Source: Chaetorhynchus papuensis
Taxonomy: Eukaryota > Chordata > Aves > Passeriformes > Rhipiduridae
DNA length: 64,000 bases
Assembly: GCA_013396525.1 (NCBI GenBank)
Contig: VWYX01000086.1
Span: forward strand, 248,001 to 312,000
Direction: 5' to 3'
In this document: piece after piece, positions 1 through 12,084 of the stretch
How positions within the stretch are numbered: the first letter of the stretch is position 1
Layout of the letters: each line of letters starts with the position of its first letter
The notes under the pieces: generated by a model
Seen by the model: only the letters and a program-made list of their open reading frames with translations
Databases searched by the model: none
Told to the model about the DNA's origin: nothing
Position numbers and translations under genes: made by a program

Positions 1-1850
1 TTCCAATAGGTTCAGGTGTGCCTGGCTTGGGGTATCAGCTGCTTGATTCTGACTGAGACAAAGTAACAGAGAACATGGGCATTTACCACGTGTGTCTGTA
101 GCAGATGAAGCAAATGCAGGAATCATTTTATGTGGCAATGAATAAACATTTATATATCTCTTTATGGAGACAGAGAGCTAGATATGCTTATAATTAAATG
201 GTTTTTAAGAATGAATGGGACACATCATGCTGTAATGCATATTTAGACTGTGATTCCTACACTTTGTTGGGGATAATGAATAACTCCAGCCTAATAAAAG
301 CATGCCCAAGGAGAGAGAACTATCCTTGCAGGACAGAGGCAGACCTGCACATTCCTCTGTTCTGTGGTCCTGGGCTTCTCTGCAGCAGGGTGTAGGAGTG
401 CTGAGGCAGAAAGGAGCTGCTCTGTGAAATCCTGTACCTCACCCATGTCATGTCTTTACAGGGGAGTCCAGATATTCCTGCTTAAAATCTGTCTCTGAAA
501 GCCACCCCCTTTTCCCTGGGGCAGTGGTAACCATAGCCAGTAACTCAAGAGAAATGGGGGACTCAGTACTCTCTGGGTGGGAAGGAAAAATAATCTATAA
601 AATGTTTCCATGGTAGTGGTTTTCTATCTCTCTTCCAGACCTTCAGAATATGCCAGTTTAGTAATACTTATTATTTGCTTCTACTTCTTCATTTCTCCAA
701 CTAATGTGCATTAAAAATGTTCACTTATCCACCTGGGCTCAGTGGAGCTTTATACACCATATGTATTTCTGTTAAAGGCTGAACCTATTTTTATATTGCT
801 TCAGGTTTTCAATTAACCTTGCTTCCACATATTTCACAGCATTAAAAGCAGTTTAGTGTTAAACAGAACTCACATCTCCTCACACCTCCTCTCCTTCCCT
901 CATAAAACATTAAAATGCAGCTTTTCTGTACTATAGGAAACATTGTGACAGCTGAGTTACGTAACCAATTCGATATTGGATTTACGTTATTTTGAGGAAA
1001 TAACACCAGCAGTGGTTTTCCAGTGTTTTACTCCACTCTTAGATGTACTAGCAGATGTTGCTGCACTGAGCTGCATTTCTTCTTAGTGAAGCATGAACAT
1101 CACTTTTTATTCAAGGTGCATAGATGTAGCGTTTTGATGTATGCATATACATCTAAAGCAATAAAAATTTATTGTTACTATTTTGGAAAATTCTGTTAAA
1201 TTCAGTGCATTTACATAGAAATACAAAAAGAGTAGATTCGTGAAGGAGAGGGAAAATGGTGAGAAATCTCACTCTAAATTGTTGTATTTGGTGCTACTGG
1301 ATTTCTTCTGTTGTGCCACGAAAATAGTTTGTACAGACTAAATCAGTGATGTGTAAATTAATGAGTATTTTATGATAATTTATTCAGCAAAGTTAAGGTG
1401 TAAAATTAAGCATTGGGTTCCTAGAGGACTTTCAGGGTATTACCAGTTCAAACATTAGTTTCTCTTTCTTACCTATACATTTTTGAAAGTGTTTTGGAAG
1501 TGCCAATGTTTGCTTGAGATTAATGTTCCTCTTGCAAAGGACTTTCTCTTTGTTGTACTTGGTACCATCTGTGACACACGACTCAGCAAGCTGGAGTCAT
1601 GACTACCATCACAGATCCTTGTGATTTGCAATATAAATTTCATTTTTAGGGAATCATCAATTACGTCCTCTCAGCTGATTGTTTCCCTTTAAATATGCAT
1701 TTGGATGTTACTTGAGAATGTCTCTCTTAAAGCTTTTTCTCTTAAATGTTTGACCATTTTTCTCATTGTCATTCCTTTAGTCTCAACTCCTGACTTTGCC
1801 AAAACTGTGTAAAATTTCCTCTGAATCCTTAATATGAAAATACCTTCATT
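1..1850. other. Unique non-coding DNA
   Basis: AT-rich sequence with no recognisable exon, repeat or RNA gene. The only ATG-initiated frame of note (198-395, 65 codons) has no family resemblance and no splice context that would make it convincing. It is probably intergenic or intronic. Confidence 0.6.
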
Positions 1851-1868
1851 AAAAAAAAAAAAAAAAAA
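1851..1868. repeat. Poly(A) tract, 18 A
   Basis: An uninterrupted run of 18 adenines. I looked upstream for a processed pseudogene or LINE body that such a tail might terminate and saw none, so it is best treated as a mononucleotide repeat. Confidence 0.9.
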
Positions 1869-2529
1869 TCTATTCTCAATGTCTTACAGTAATTTACTTT
1901 CCCTAAGCTTTGTGGACCATAAGTGCCCCTATAATCCCCAAGTTCTCTTTGCTTCCCAGGACTATAAATTTGCCTTACAGAAATCACAGCATTGGCTTTC
2001 TCAGCCATTGTATCAGCCATTTTTCTGACAATATTTTGAGGGACTCGATGCTGCCTCTGATCAAAACTCTGTGCTGAAAACCATCTGCATTGCCAGAAAT
2101 GTGATATGCATCCTTCTAGCCTTAGAATAGACTTGACCATGAAAAAATGGAAATTTGAACCCAAATCACCAACTCATCACGTCCTCACATTGAAATAGGT
2201 CCCATGAATATGAAATACTTCATATGTTTTTTCTCAAAGTACAAATCATAGTATTTTTCTGAGATAAAAAGCATAGTGGAACAAATATACCCATATCTTT
2301 CAGCCAGTTCAGGTGTCATGTCTGAATATAAACCAGGTATTCGGAGACCTTTTGTGGATCTGCAGTCATTTTTGAAGTGCTGGAACTTCATGGTATATTA
2401 AATTCATCCACTTGTCAGGTTCTGTTCACCTGTGACAGACACACACGAGTTTTCTACAAAGACCCACTTGGTCTAGCAAGGGTGGAAAATGCCCAGCAAC
2501 TTCTTTATTGTCTCTCTTCCCTTGGTCTC

Positions 2530-3720
2530 CTTGCACAAAAGCAAGTGATGTTCTTGAATTGATTGAGTTCAGCTTCTTCCTTCTCTCTGAATCTCTCAAA
2601 GCCACCAAGACCACTCCTATAGATATTTTCTGTGCTTGTTGCTTTGTGCAGCAGGGTATTTCTAGCAGAGAAACCCTGTGACCAGGCTGACTCACTCCAT
2701 AGCACAGCCACTCTTTTTTCTCGATTCTATCAGTTGCCTACCTACTGTACATGAAATCTTCACCACAGTCCTGATCTCCTCTTCACCACCTTCGATTCAT
2801 TCCTCAAAGCCTCTTCTCCCACCACAGTTTCTTTTTCTGAGAAGGATCTTGACAATTTCTTCCCAGTGAGAAATGATAAACATATGATCTTCATAACTGC
2901 TCCCTTCAATGACTGCTCTGTTTCTGAAACAGTCCTCTAGCCTGTCACAAGTTACAGAGTTTGCCAACTGCTGTCCTCTGCTCACCCTCTTTATGCATCT
3001 CCCCATCTGATCCCTTTTTTCCTCCACTGTCACTCTCTTCTTTCTCTTTTCTTACAAATTTTTAGGCTTGCCTTAGCCTTTCACTTACTCAAAACATCCC
3101 AGCGTTTTATCCAACCTGTCCTTCTAAGAGGCTCTCATCCCTGAATGCATGGAGTGTGCTACAGTCATTTCCATCCACTTCCCACTCCTTGTAGTCAATG
3201 GGAACTGCTCAAAGCAGTCTGTAGTAACTTTCTCCAGTCTAATCAGAGTGGGTACTCCACCTTTGACCCTGTGAATCAATCAGCTGTTTTAACTTCAATA
3301 ATCATACTGCAATGCTCTCCTCTTTTGGCTTAGCACTACCCTTTCCTCCATGTGCTCCTTGGTGAATTTGCCTTCTCACATCTCCAGTTGTGGGAGTTTA
3401 CAGGGAAGCCCAAAATTACCTTACCCAATGCAAATAATGATGTTAGAAAAGTAATTTTCTTAGTTTCTCCTCTTTTTTTTGTTGTTTTTGGCCATATTGT
3501 TTACTGACCATTTTTCTCAGGTGACACTCCCTTTTGTCTTTTCAGCAGCTCATTTTTCCTTTCTCCACCCTGTGTTTTTTTTCTCCTAAGCTCTTGTTTT
3601 CAAGGCAGCACCTTTGTGCTTTCTCTGGAGCACTTCAGGTGCTTCAGCAAAGCTGCTTCTTCAAATCTCTCCTCAAAATGTGCCTTTACCAGGTTCCCTA
3701 CAGAAAGTACTGCTTGTCAT
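2530..3720 (+). mobile_element. Possible decayed LINE (CR1/L2/L3-like)
   Basis: This stretch is strongly pyrimidine-rich on the plus strand (TCC, CTTC and CCTC strings), unlike its AT-rich surroundings. At about 3652-3715 one frame reads FKSLLKMCLYQVPY, which resembles the C-terminal end typical of CR1/L2/L3-type LINE ORF2 proteins (pattern FKSLLKxxLF). No intact frame longer than about 90 codons survives, and the core polymerase motif cannot be seen. If real, it is a very old 5'-truncated copy. The alternative is a simple pyrimidine-rich non-coding stretch. Confidence 0.3.
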
Positions 3721-4418
3721 AATGGTTGTTATCTTTTTCTTTTTCTCTTGCTTCATACTGACCTATTGCCTTTTGTCCTCAATCCAGTGTACAAATTCTG
3801 AGGAGTGTTTCCACTGTGCATTTATCGAGGGCTAATGCTGTGGAGTCCTGCTCCGTGAGTAGAACTCAGAGGTGCTGTGGTAAACAGCAGTGAAGGGAAC
3901 AGTAAAGGCCAGGAGCAGTTGAAGTCATGGCTATATCCCTGCAGAATGGGCCTGGCACACTATTCTAGCAGTTAATATTTTTGGCAGAAATACAGATATG
4001 GAAACTACGTCCATGTCCAGATGTGCACAGAGAGAGCTGCCAGCACAGAGTAGTATACACTGTAACATATGCTGTTTTCATACCTATGAAGAGATGCAAG
4101 TCCTTACCTTGGAAAAAGTGAAACGCTGAATAAACTCTGGGATCAGCAGCTATGGTTCTGGGGTGCTTAACCAGCTAAATCATTCCCTCCAGCACCCTTT
4201 CGTTGTAATCTCCCTCCAACGATATTAAAAATACAGAAACCTTGGCCAGGTTGTGGTTGATCTAATTTATAAAACATTTTCTGGATATTAGCAGCTAGGG
4301 CAATGCACTTGTAGCTTTTAAATTGTGTTAAATATACTGTAAACTGCCTGAAAGAACCTTTCATTGAAGATTACTATATGAAGATTTGAAGATTAAAGTG
4401 TCTAGATTAAAGATTAAT

Positions 4419-4470
4419 GTGAAGTGCACTGGGATATTGTTTGATGTATAAGGAGCTATATAGTATATTT
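4419..4470 (+). mobile_element. Ancient LINE/SINE 3'-tail-like remnant
   Basis: The segment reads GTGAAGTGCACTGGGATATT followed by a spacer and AGGAGCTATATAGTATATTT. This matches the general tail pattern of old amniote retroposons of the L3/CR1 type (GTAAAGCGCTTTGGGATA, then GGCGCTATATAAAT). The family pattern is from memory. The copy is badly diverged, so the exact family is uncertain. It lies directly before another ancient repeat remnant. Confidence 0.35.
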
Positions 4471-4477
4471 ATCATGC

Positions 4478-4544
4478 ACTTTTCAAAACTGCCTGGGGGA
4501 ATTAGACACCCAGTTCCCTACATGTCTTTGAAAATCTCACTCTA
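4478..4544. repeat. Ancient sauropsid repeat remnant (TTTTCAAAA...TTTGAAAATC)
   Basis: The segment starts with CACTTTTCAAAACTGCC, continues with GGGAATTAGACACCCAGTTC and ends with TTTGAAAATCTCACTCTAAG. It follows a pattern common in turtle, crocodile and bird DNA: TTTTCAAAA, GTGCCTAAG, TTAGGCACCCAACTCCC and TTTGAAAATC in near-inverted arrangement. I do not know its catalogue name with confidence. The inverted TTTTCAAAA / TTTGAAAA ends are directly visible. Confidence 0.45.
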
Positions 4545-5622
4545 AGGAATTTGTTGTTAGATAGTGAAAATGGTAATATTTTCATTGGGAGCTTGAGTCA
4601 AAGAGGAAAGGAGAGATGTGGAGACCCTCTGTATTCTACTAGGGCTTGATGTTGGCTCCTTACAGGTTTTTTTTGTTGTTTGGAATTTGCTCCATCATTG
4701 TAGAGACAACTTGGATTTGAGTGCTACGAGATCATAAAACTGGTCCGACCCAAGAACGTTGCTCCACCTGCCTATGTATTTCTTGTCATCAATTCCATTT
4801 CTTCTTTGCTCTCACTTCAAGATAGTTTTCATGTTCTCCTAAACAGAAGTAATTTAAACAGTATATAAAATAACCATACAAACATTAATGAAACGAACGT
4901 ATACATGTACATATTTGTATTTACAGTGCCATATGCAAATTTATGCAAAAATAATTATGTTATACATGTATTTTTTTTAAATAATCCTTTTGCTGGAGTT
5001 TTTCTCAGTCTATTTTTTTGTTGAGAAATAGCAGTACTCTAATGAAAGAAATGTTCCACATATGGTAGAAATTACGTGTTTGCTTGTTCCTGAAGTGCTG
5101 CAATACAAATAAGCTGTTAAATGCCAACTCTGAATGTTATTTTTCAGATGTTAAGAGAGATAGTCCTGTACTAAAACTATTAGGAGGCAAATTTATTTGA
5201 ACTTCAAAACCCCTTTGATCTGAAAGGAAAATGAACTGCGTATGAGTTGTACGCTTCGTTAATTTAGGGTTGGCCAACTGTGTGCATTTTTGTTTGTTTG
5301 CTTTTTTCCAGGAGGCATCCTTCTATTGAAGTTTATTAAAACTAATAATGCAATATGCTGTTATTTTTTTCTGGTAAAATCTGTTGGATTGCTTTCATAA
5401 AAGGACAGTTTTTCCATAGAAAGTACCCTGTGAGAATCAGTATTCAGGTTCACAGTCTCTTGAAAAGTCAATGTGCAGGTGTGTTGCATTCAGAGCTATT
5501 GTAGTGGTCTTATCATTAAACCTGCAGTAGGCATTTAGAAAGTAAGGCTTTCACGGGTACTGGGTAAGTGTGATTAAAAATAATCATCTGTCTGATGAAT
5601 ATTTTCCTCTGACTTTTGGCAG
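4545..5622. other. Unique non-coding DNA
   Basis: AT-rich, with short poly-T tracts. I see no repeat or exon that I can support. Confidence 0.5.
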
Positions 5623-5703
5623 GATAACCCATCTGAAATTGTGCCAGAGTTTACGGGAACACTGATGCCAGCAATTTAAGGATCTTCACATTCGGTCTCA
5701 GTG
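5623..5703 (+). other. Candidate non-coding or terminal exon
   Basis: A good acceptor-like stretch (TTTTCCTCTGACTTTTGGCAG, ending at 5622) precedes an 81-bp segment that ends before the strong donor-like GTGAGT at 5704. The length is a multiple of three, but all three frames contain a stop. Frame 1 opens with DNPSEIVPEFTGTLMPAI before TAA. It could be a non-coding RNA exon, a stop-containing alternative exon, or a chance pairing of splice-like signals. No neighbouring exon could be linked to it. Confidence 0.15.
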
Positions 5704-6475
5704 GTGAGTTCTAAAGATGTCCTAGTAAACCACGTTAGAATATTACTGGTTTCTGTTATGTTACACTAAAATTGAATCTGTGTGAAAAATGAAGCACTTC
5801 TCCTTGACCAATACAACGATAGAGAGATAATAAGAACATATATTGATCTGCGAGAGATTGAGCTCAGGAGCTCAGGACACAAGTTCTGGGCAATTTTCGT
5901 CAGACTAAAATCAAAAGGCCTTTTTTATTGTCCTTTCTACTAATGTAGCTGCTCTCAGAAGGTTTGACATTGTACATTTCTGAGAATGTAACCATTGGGC
6001 AGACTCCAAAGGGAAAGTAAAATGCACAAAAGGAAATGCAGTGGCGGCTTCTTGCTGAAAACAAAGCAATAAGTTGTAAAATTACAAATTATTTTTCCCT
6101 TCTTATGCTCTCTTTGTTGTAACTGGTCTGATTGATGAAACCTTGCGTCAGATTTTCAAATACTGCTGTGGAGAAATTGTAGGGAGATTTAATCTATCTA
6201 CGTCTTGAAGCACAGAAGTCCTGCTGCAGAGATGATTTCCCAGCTTTTGTAAAAGAAAGGGAAGAGGGAGCAGCTGAATTCTGCTGTAGTTTTGCGTCAT
6301 TTGGAATAGACCTTCCATGGTAGCTGGGTAGAGTGGAATAGTTCTTCAGCAGGAACTCGTGTTGGCGCTTAAGTGCTAGGCTTTGTCAGGAAGAAAGGCC
6401 TAATTTTAGATTTATATTATTTGTGATAATATTGTGGGCAGAATTATTGTCCCTGTCATGCTGTATACCTCATGG

Positions 6476-6612
6476 AGTGTTTTGGGCCCTGCGGAGGGAG
6501 GAGCCCTGGGGAGGGCACCCCGCTGTCTGTGACACTCGTGCACTCAGCGGCTCCAAGGGCCACTGCTGGAGGCAGGGCTTGGTCAGCCCTTGGACTCAGC
6601 CTGGCCAGTCGT
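6476..6612. other. Isolated GC-rich islet
   Basis: About 140 bp of G+C-rich sequence (for example GCGGAGGGAGGAGCCCTGGG) sits abruptly inside AT-rich DNA. It has only a few CpGs, so it is not a classic CpG island. No coding or repeat identity is recognised. An old retroposon body or a GC-biased conversion tract are possibilities. Confidence 0.4.
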
Positions 6613-6789
6613 GCCCGTGCTGCTTTTAGATCACTGTGATACAGATGTCAAGTACCATCACTTCCAAGTCCTTACAGGCTATTGAAGTATATATTTTTTT
6701 GAACTCAATTACTCTGCAAAAGCAAGAACTTTTCTGACATGGAAACATTCCTCTAGCAATTTATTATCATTAACCAAATACTTCAATGA

Positions 6790-7130
6790 AATCTGTGCTT
6801 CAGTTTAAAGATGTATTCAACAACAATAGCATTCCTATTCAGTCATGCTCTATTCATACAAAAAATGAGCATAATACTGCGTTATCATGAATCCTCGAGA
6901 CAGATTACATTTCGTTATTGCCGGGTGACTTTTATAATGTGGGAATGTGTTTCTAATAAAGGACAGTATATCCCTCAGAGCATACTGTTCTAGCAATGTT
7001 CCTTATTAGAAATAAAAGAATACAGCATTCATATCATGTTACTTGATCACATAACCAGTGTGCAGAACAACAAATTATCAAGGCAGTTTTGTAAGGAAAT
7101 AATGTGATCCTAACAACACTATTCTTAACT
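6790..7130. promoter_or_regulatory. Candidate conserved non-coding element with hairpin
   Basis: A repeat-free, even-composition block with SOX-like ACAATAG, octamer-like and homeodomain-like TAAT words and a few isolated CpGs. It also contains an imperfect inverted repeat: TTTCTAATAAAGG at 6950-6962 pairs with CCTTATTAGAAA at 7001-7012, and ACAGTAT at 6963-6969 pairs with ATACTGT at 6982-6988. A 12-nt bulge sits on the 3' side. This looks like avian enhancer-type sequence, but conservation cannot be measured here. A MITE-like relic is the alternative. Confidence 0.25.
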
Positions 7131-7381
7131 TTTCAAATTGTTACTTGACATTACTAAAATCTGGGAGCACTGTGACTTAGAGAGTTGAAAGTCGATGTTA
7201 TTCTGACAGACAGAATTCATGAAAGCCAGAAGTGGCTGGACTAAACTACTGGATCTTCTTCCCCTGGAAAAAAGCAAGACAGTAATGACCTAGCAAAGGA
7301 AAACAAAAGAGCTGCATTTGTTTTCTCTTAGCTGAGGCAAATGAAATCCATTATGAGTCATCTGAGGCGCAGCCCTGTGAC

Positions 7382-7420
7382 AAAACTCCCATTCACTTCA
7401 GCAAGAGCCACTCAGGTAAT
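7382..7420. repeat. Ancient amniote repeat remnant
   Basis: AAAACTCCCATTCACTTCAG followed by CAAGAGCCACTCAG resembles the common old sauropsid repeat core (ACTCCCATTGACTTCAGTGG-type). It is short and diverged, and its boundaries are unclear. Confidence 0.35.
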
Positions 7421-9815
7421 GGACATTTAAGCACTGAAAACTATAACTGGGTTAGATAAAGTCCTCTAGGATCTAGTAGAAAAATTTGGCCAACTAGGAA
7501 GACATAGAGGGAGAGAGAAAGAGGAACTTCCATATTCATGTCATCAGTAAATACGTAGCATATGCCTCAGAAGGGGTAATGACCTTCAGGGCATACAGAT
7601 GACCAGCTTGCTTGTTTAACTGTTACAGAGTTTAAAAATAGTTCAATATTCTGTGCAATTAAAGGAAAGTGTGTATATGGGCGTCTGTAAAAATGAGGAA
7701 AAAAGACAGTGTTCCCTCTTGATGCATTCTGCATTTCTTTTTTGACCATCCCTTCACACTTCATTTCAGCCTTTATATGGGTTTTGTGTTCATACTTTAT
7801 TATATTTTCTTGAGGCAAGAAAGATTTTCAATGAGAAGTTGATGAATGTCCATATTAAATTGGATCCCTTTTTTAATTAAGTTCATCTAAATTTAATTTT
7901 GTAATTTTACTTCAGTAAACTCATCTGACTCCAGATGTTGAATGTGATTTTTGTATTCCTTCTCTCACATAATTTTACCTGTAAAAGATTTATGACTTAG
8001 AGAGGCATTTCTGAACACTTTTGAGTGTTTTTAGCATGTGTTTCATGAATGGCTGGTACACATGACCAATTAGCATCTAAAAATACCACTCTGCACCCAG
8101 GCCTTCTTTCAATAGAGTCTTATTACTTTTATTACTTGAACTGTAAACAAATAACCAGCTTTTTAAAAAGCATTACCAATGCATTTAAAATGATAAAGGG
8201 ATACAGAATTCTACAGATATTTTAAAAGTGAAAGAGAAGTCTTCAGAAGCTACAAGATTCCATAAGAAAAAATGTAAGAACTACTCACTTTGATTAAAGG
8301 AAATTCCAGACAATTTGGGGGGAGGTTTGGACCCTTTTCTTTCAGTACAGCTGTAGTGGTGAATTGTTTGGAGCATGTTATTTGGACTTTTTAAGGATGG
8401 GAAACGAATACTGAACTGCCTATGGTCTTAAAGATTTAAGATTTACTAATTTTTTAAGATTTACTCATCTTGCTACCAAAAACAGTGACATTGCAGATTT
8501 AACTGTCATTGCATACTTCTCATATTCTGTCATGGTTTCTGGATCAGTGTGAATGGCTCTAATTTTAAGAATTACTCAGAATCCGCTCCTTAAATCTGGA
8601 CATATCTAATAACTTTGTATGTGACACATACAAGGCATTGTATCATGCAGGCTCTGGTTCTCATCAAAGAAACAGATACCCCAATTAAACTTGAAGATAA
8701 TACTAAAAAGAGAATAATCCAACTGTAAACAAAAGGGTGGTTGTATTCTTTTTATTTCTTCAAAATGAAATCACTTTCCTTGAGAATTTTTGCTGGTGTA
8801 AGCCTCTTGATATATTAATTTGAAATATTTATCTGTGCAGTGAATAGATCTGATTTTGAACATTTGTGTCAGTTCAAGGCTCATGGGATGCAAACTGCTG
8901 TGGGTGTGATTGGCAGTGTGCTACTCCAGGTTTGTTTGGAGCTTTCTTCAGAACAAGTGGAGTTCCCAGAACTGAGCAGCAGCAGTGCTAATATGAATCA
9001 ACTTCTCTATTTTCTCCTTTTATATTCCTCCAAGCCTCCATAATAGAACTTGGCATTGACTAAAGGATTTGAGGAGGTGTTGTTATTCCTGGAATCCGTG
9101 TGTTAGGGAAGGGAAGGAGTGAGTGACCAGCTGAGAGATGTCAGTGGCAAGGCAGGCTGTAGAATTGCGTCTCTGGTGATTTTCCACAGGCGGTGGAGGA
9201 AGTCATTTGCAGGGAGCTTCCTCAGTCAGAACAAGACCATAAACCCTGGAAATTTGGCTCTTCTTTTGTACTCAGATCATGTCGTTCTGGTGAAAAAAAA
9301 ATGACCTTCTAGAGCAACTCTTACTTCTGTGGAAGTTAGATTTCAGCATCTTTCTCATAATGCACTTACTACCCTTATATTAATTCATCTGTGTTTCCTA
9401 AAAGGACTTTTCGCCATTCATCAGTAGCAGGTGTGATTTGCTCATTTTTCTAGCAAAAGAAAGAAACATAACAATCCTCCATTGGGAGAAATGCTTCTGA
9501 GCTATAAAGGCTTCATGTGTGAGTCTGGATGGGACCCAAAGAAGGAACCACTTAGAAATTACAAAATGACACATTTTATGTCATTGTTAAATTGTCGAGA
9601 TTTTCTGTATATTTGCTGAGATTGTAACCGTACAGGGTGTTTTCAAAGACACTGGAGAAGGGGATGTTAAACCTCCATGGTCTTAAGAATTCCTAATGAC
9701 TGCCTGCCAATACGGCTGAATCCCGCAGGGTAATGGGGGGAATGCCTACCATGTAAATATAAAGGGGGTTATTTAGGAGACCCAGTGAGCTGTGAATTAT
9801 TGCCTAGGTTGTCAC
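7421..9815. other. Unique non-coding DNA
   Basis: AT-rich DNA. A short imperfect direct repeat (TTAAGATTTACT, at about 8437 and 8455) is visible. Reading frames here (for example 7567-7818 minus, 8840-9043 plus) show no domain or motif and are treated as chance. Confidence 0.5.
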
Positions 9816-9831
9816 AAAAAAAAAAAAAAAA
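9816..9831. repeat. Poly(A) tract, 16 A
   Basis: A run of 16 adenines followed by GGAAAATGA. No associated retroposon body is recognised on either side. Confidence 0.9.
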
Positions 9832-12019
9832 GGAAAATGAGTTGTGAAGAGGAAAGAACGTGTGCTGAGTTCTGAATAGCTTTGTAAGACTTTTTCTGAG
9901 ATAGATGGGGAAACTTATACATGCTCTGCAGAAAGAGATACCTGTTCTGTCAGATTGCAGATGCATCAGCCACCCAGATTACTGTGAAAAACCCATTAAA
10001 GAAACAAAACTGGGTTATTTTTATGACTGAAAAATGCATGAATGAGAAGAAAATAGTATTAGTTCAATAACTGAATTTAAGATCTTTGTGGATGTGGTTT
10101 CTGGTGAAGTCAGGGGGAATGTGTCCACTGCATTTAGTAGGACCTGGTCTGGGCCCTTGGAGATTAAAGAGGTGAGAGCTCGATTGATAGCAGAGTTAGT
10201 AAGGGCCACCTTCCAAGCCTGGTTGTGTTGTGCATCATTAGCACAAAATAATTGAAATTATAAATTTGGAAATACTTCTAAAAAATTTCACTTAATGTGC
10301 TGAAGCTCATAATCTGTATCCCAAATGGATAGTCTGAAAATCTACACTGTGCACTTGTGTAATATTACGTATATGCAAATATTTACTTTTTTTAATGGGA
10401 AGAATTTCATAAAAATTACGAAACTCATCTTTCTGTTCACTTCAGGCACTTTGTCACAATTGAGGCAAAAAAACTTAGGGTGGTAAGATCTAAACAGGAC
10501 ATTGTATTTATGACGTGAAATTCATACAATCTTTGTATTTTTTGTTCATTTATTGTAACAGGAACTTATTTGCTCTCAGCATTGTATCTGTTTAAATGGA
10601 GCCTGTGGGTTTATAAGTATGGTGACAGAACGAGCATATGAAATGAAAGAAACTTATGTCAGCTGTGCTAAGTTTTTACAGCTAGTTCCTTTAAGCAGAT
10701 CTGGCTAGGAATAATGTCTTGGTTTTCAAAATTCAAGCTTTTTTATTTTTTTTTAAATCCCACTTTCAGTAGAATAAATAAAATTTTATACAAGGATGGA
10801 ATAAAAGGGGAAGACTAAGACCACAGAATGCTAAGGAAAGAGTATTTCTCAAGGAGTTGATCTTTTTCAAGAAAGAACTTTGAGATTTTATTGCTGAAAA
10901 TGAACAGCTGAAATTAACAGAAAAAGTAAAATCTTTTTATCTACATGTGAAGGTGGAGTAGAATTCTTCAGATCTCTCAGTAATTGTTGTTAAGAACTTT
11001 CCCTCCTGAGCTGTGTGGTTCTAAATTAAATGATTTGTTTTTCAATATGAATAATATTTTCTTTTCCGTTAGCGTAAACATAATGAACTTAAACACAGTT
11101 TTAGAAAGAGATGAACCATGTCAGTGTAATTCCCAAGATGAGAAATAAATACCTGAAGAAATTCATTCTTCTAAGATAAAAATTGCATTACTTTAACATT
11201 TATTCCTGGTGATTCTGCTAAGTAGTGGTTGTGGTGGGGGTTCTTGTTACACAGAGAATATATAAACATACTGACACGGCTTGTACTGTAAGTCCATTAG
11301 TGGTGAATTATCCCCAAAGATCTTAAAGATTTTACCAGTTGAACTGTTTGAGAACATAATTAAAGATGGCAAATTAGACCAGCCAGAAAAGAAGATTTGG
11401 TTTTGAACAAAACCAATGGTATTCAAACATGAAGTATGCACATATATTTGAACCATTGCCTTATTTTTCTTAGGTTTCACCTGGCAGAAGTAAATGTGAA
11501 ACTCTAGTCTGAAAGTAAGCCCAGGCCCCAGGGAGGAGGGAGAGATTGATGTTGGTAGGACAAAGTCAGGTAGTGCAGAGGATTTGGCATTGAGCTGAGT
11601 TTCATTTCCTCCAAATAGGCTGTGAGATGACAGCCCAGACTCCGTGAGAGATCTTGGAAGGGTCTGGAGGCAACTGTTTGGGTGCCTTCCATGAAGTGAG
11701 GGTTAGTCCTTTTCTGTTAAAAGAAATATAGAATATAGTGTTTGGAAAGAAGTATAATATAAAGGCAGGTCGGTAAGAAATCTTACATGACACTGGTGCT
11801 CTGTGACTCGATGTTGCATGTGCAGGTAGGATCTCTTCAAAAACAATTCCCCTTTTTACCAAGGTCTGAGCTCACGGCTCACTGGATTTCCATGTTATGG
11901 AGTGATGGGATGATACTGTATTCCATAAAAATGGAATCATTCTTCATTCATGAGAATTAATAGTACACAGTACAATAAAATCATTTTCTTTCTTACTAAA
12001 TGTTCATAGTCAAAGTGCA
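9832..12019. other. Unique non-coding DNA
   Basis: No exon, repeat or RNA gene recognised. On the plus strand at about 10050-10250 a stop-free stretch of roughly 65 codons (with VSGEVRGNVSTAFSRTWSGP) looks somewhat protein-like. It lacks a start, splice context or family match. Confidence 0.45.
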
Positions 12020-12084
12020 AACAATAAAAAAAAATTTAAAACAAAGAAAAAAAACCCAAAGAAACAAACAAACAAAAAAAACCC
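12020..12084. repeat. A-rich low-complexity tract
   Basis: A-rich sequence with AAAC/CAAA units (AAACAAACAAACAAAAAAAA). It is a low-complexity microsatellite-like tract with no retroposon body attached. Confidence 0.8.
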
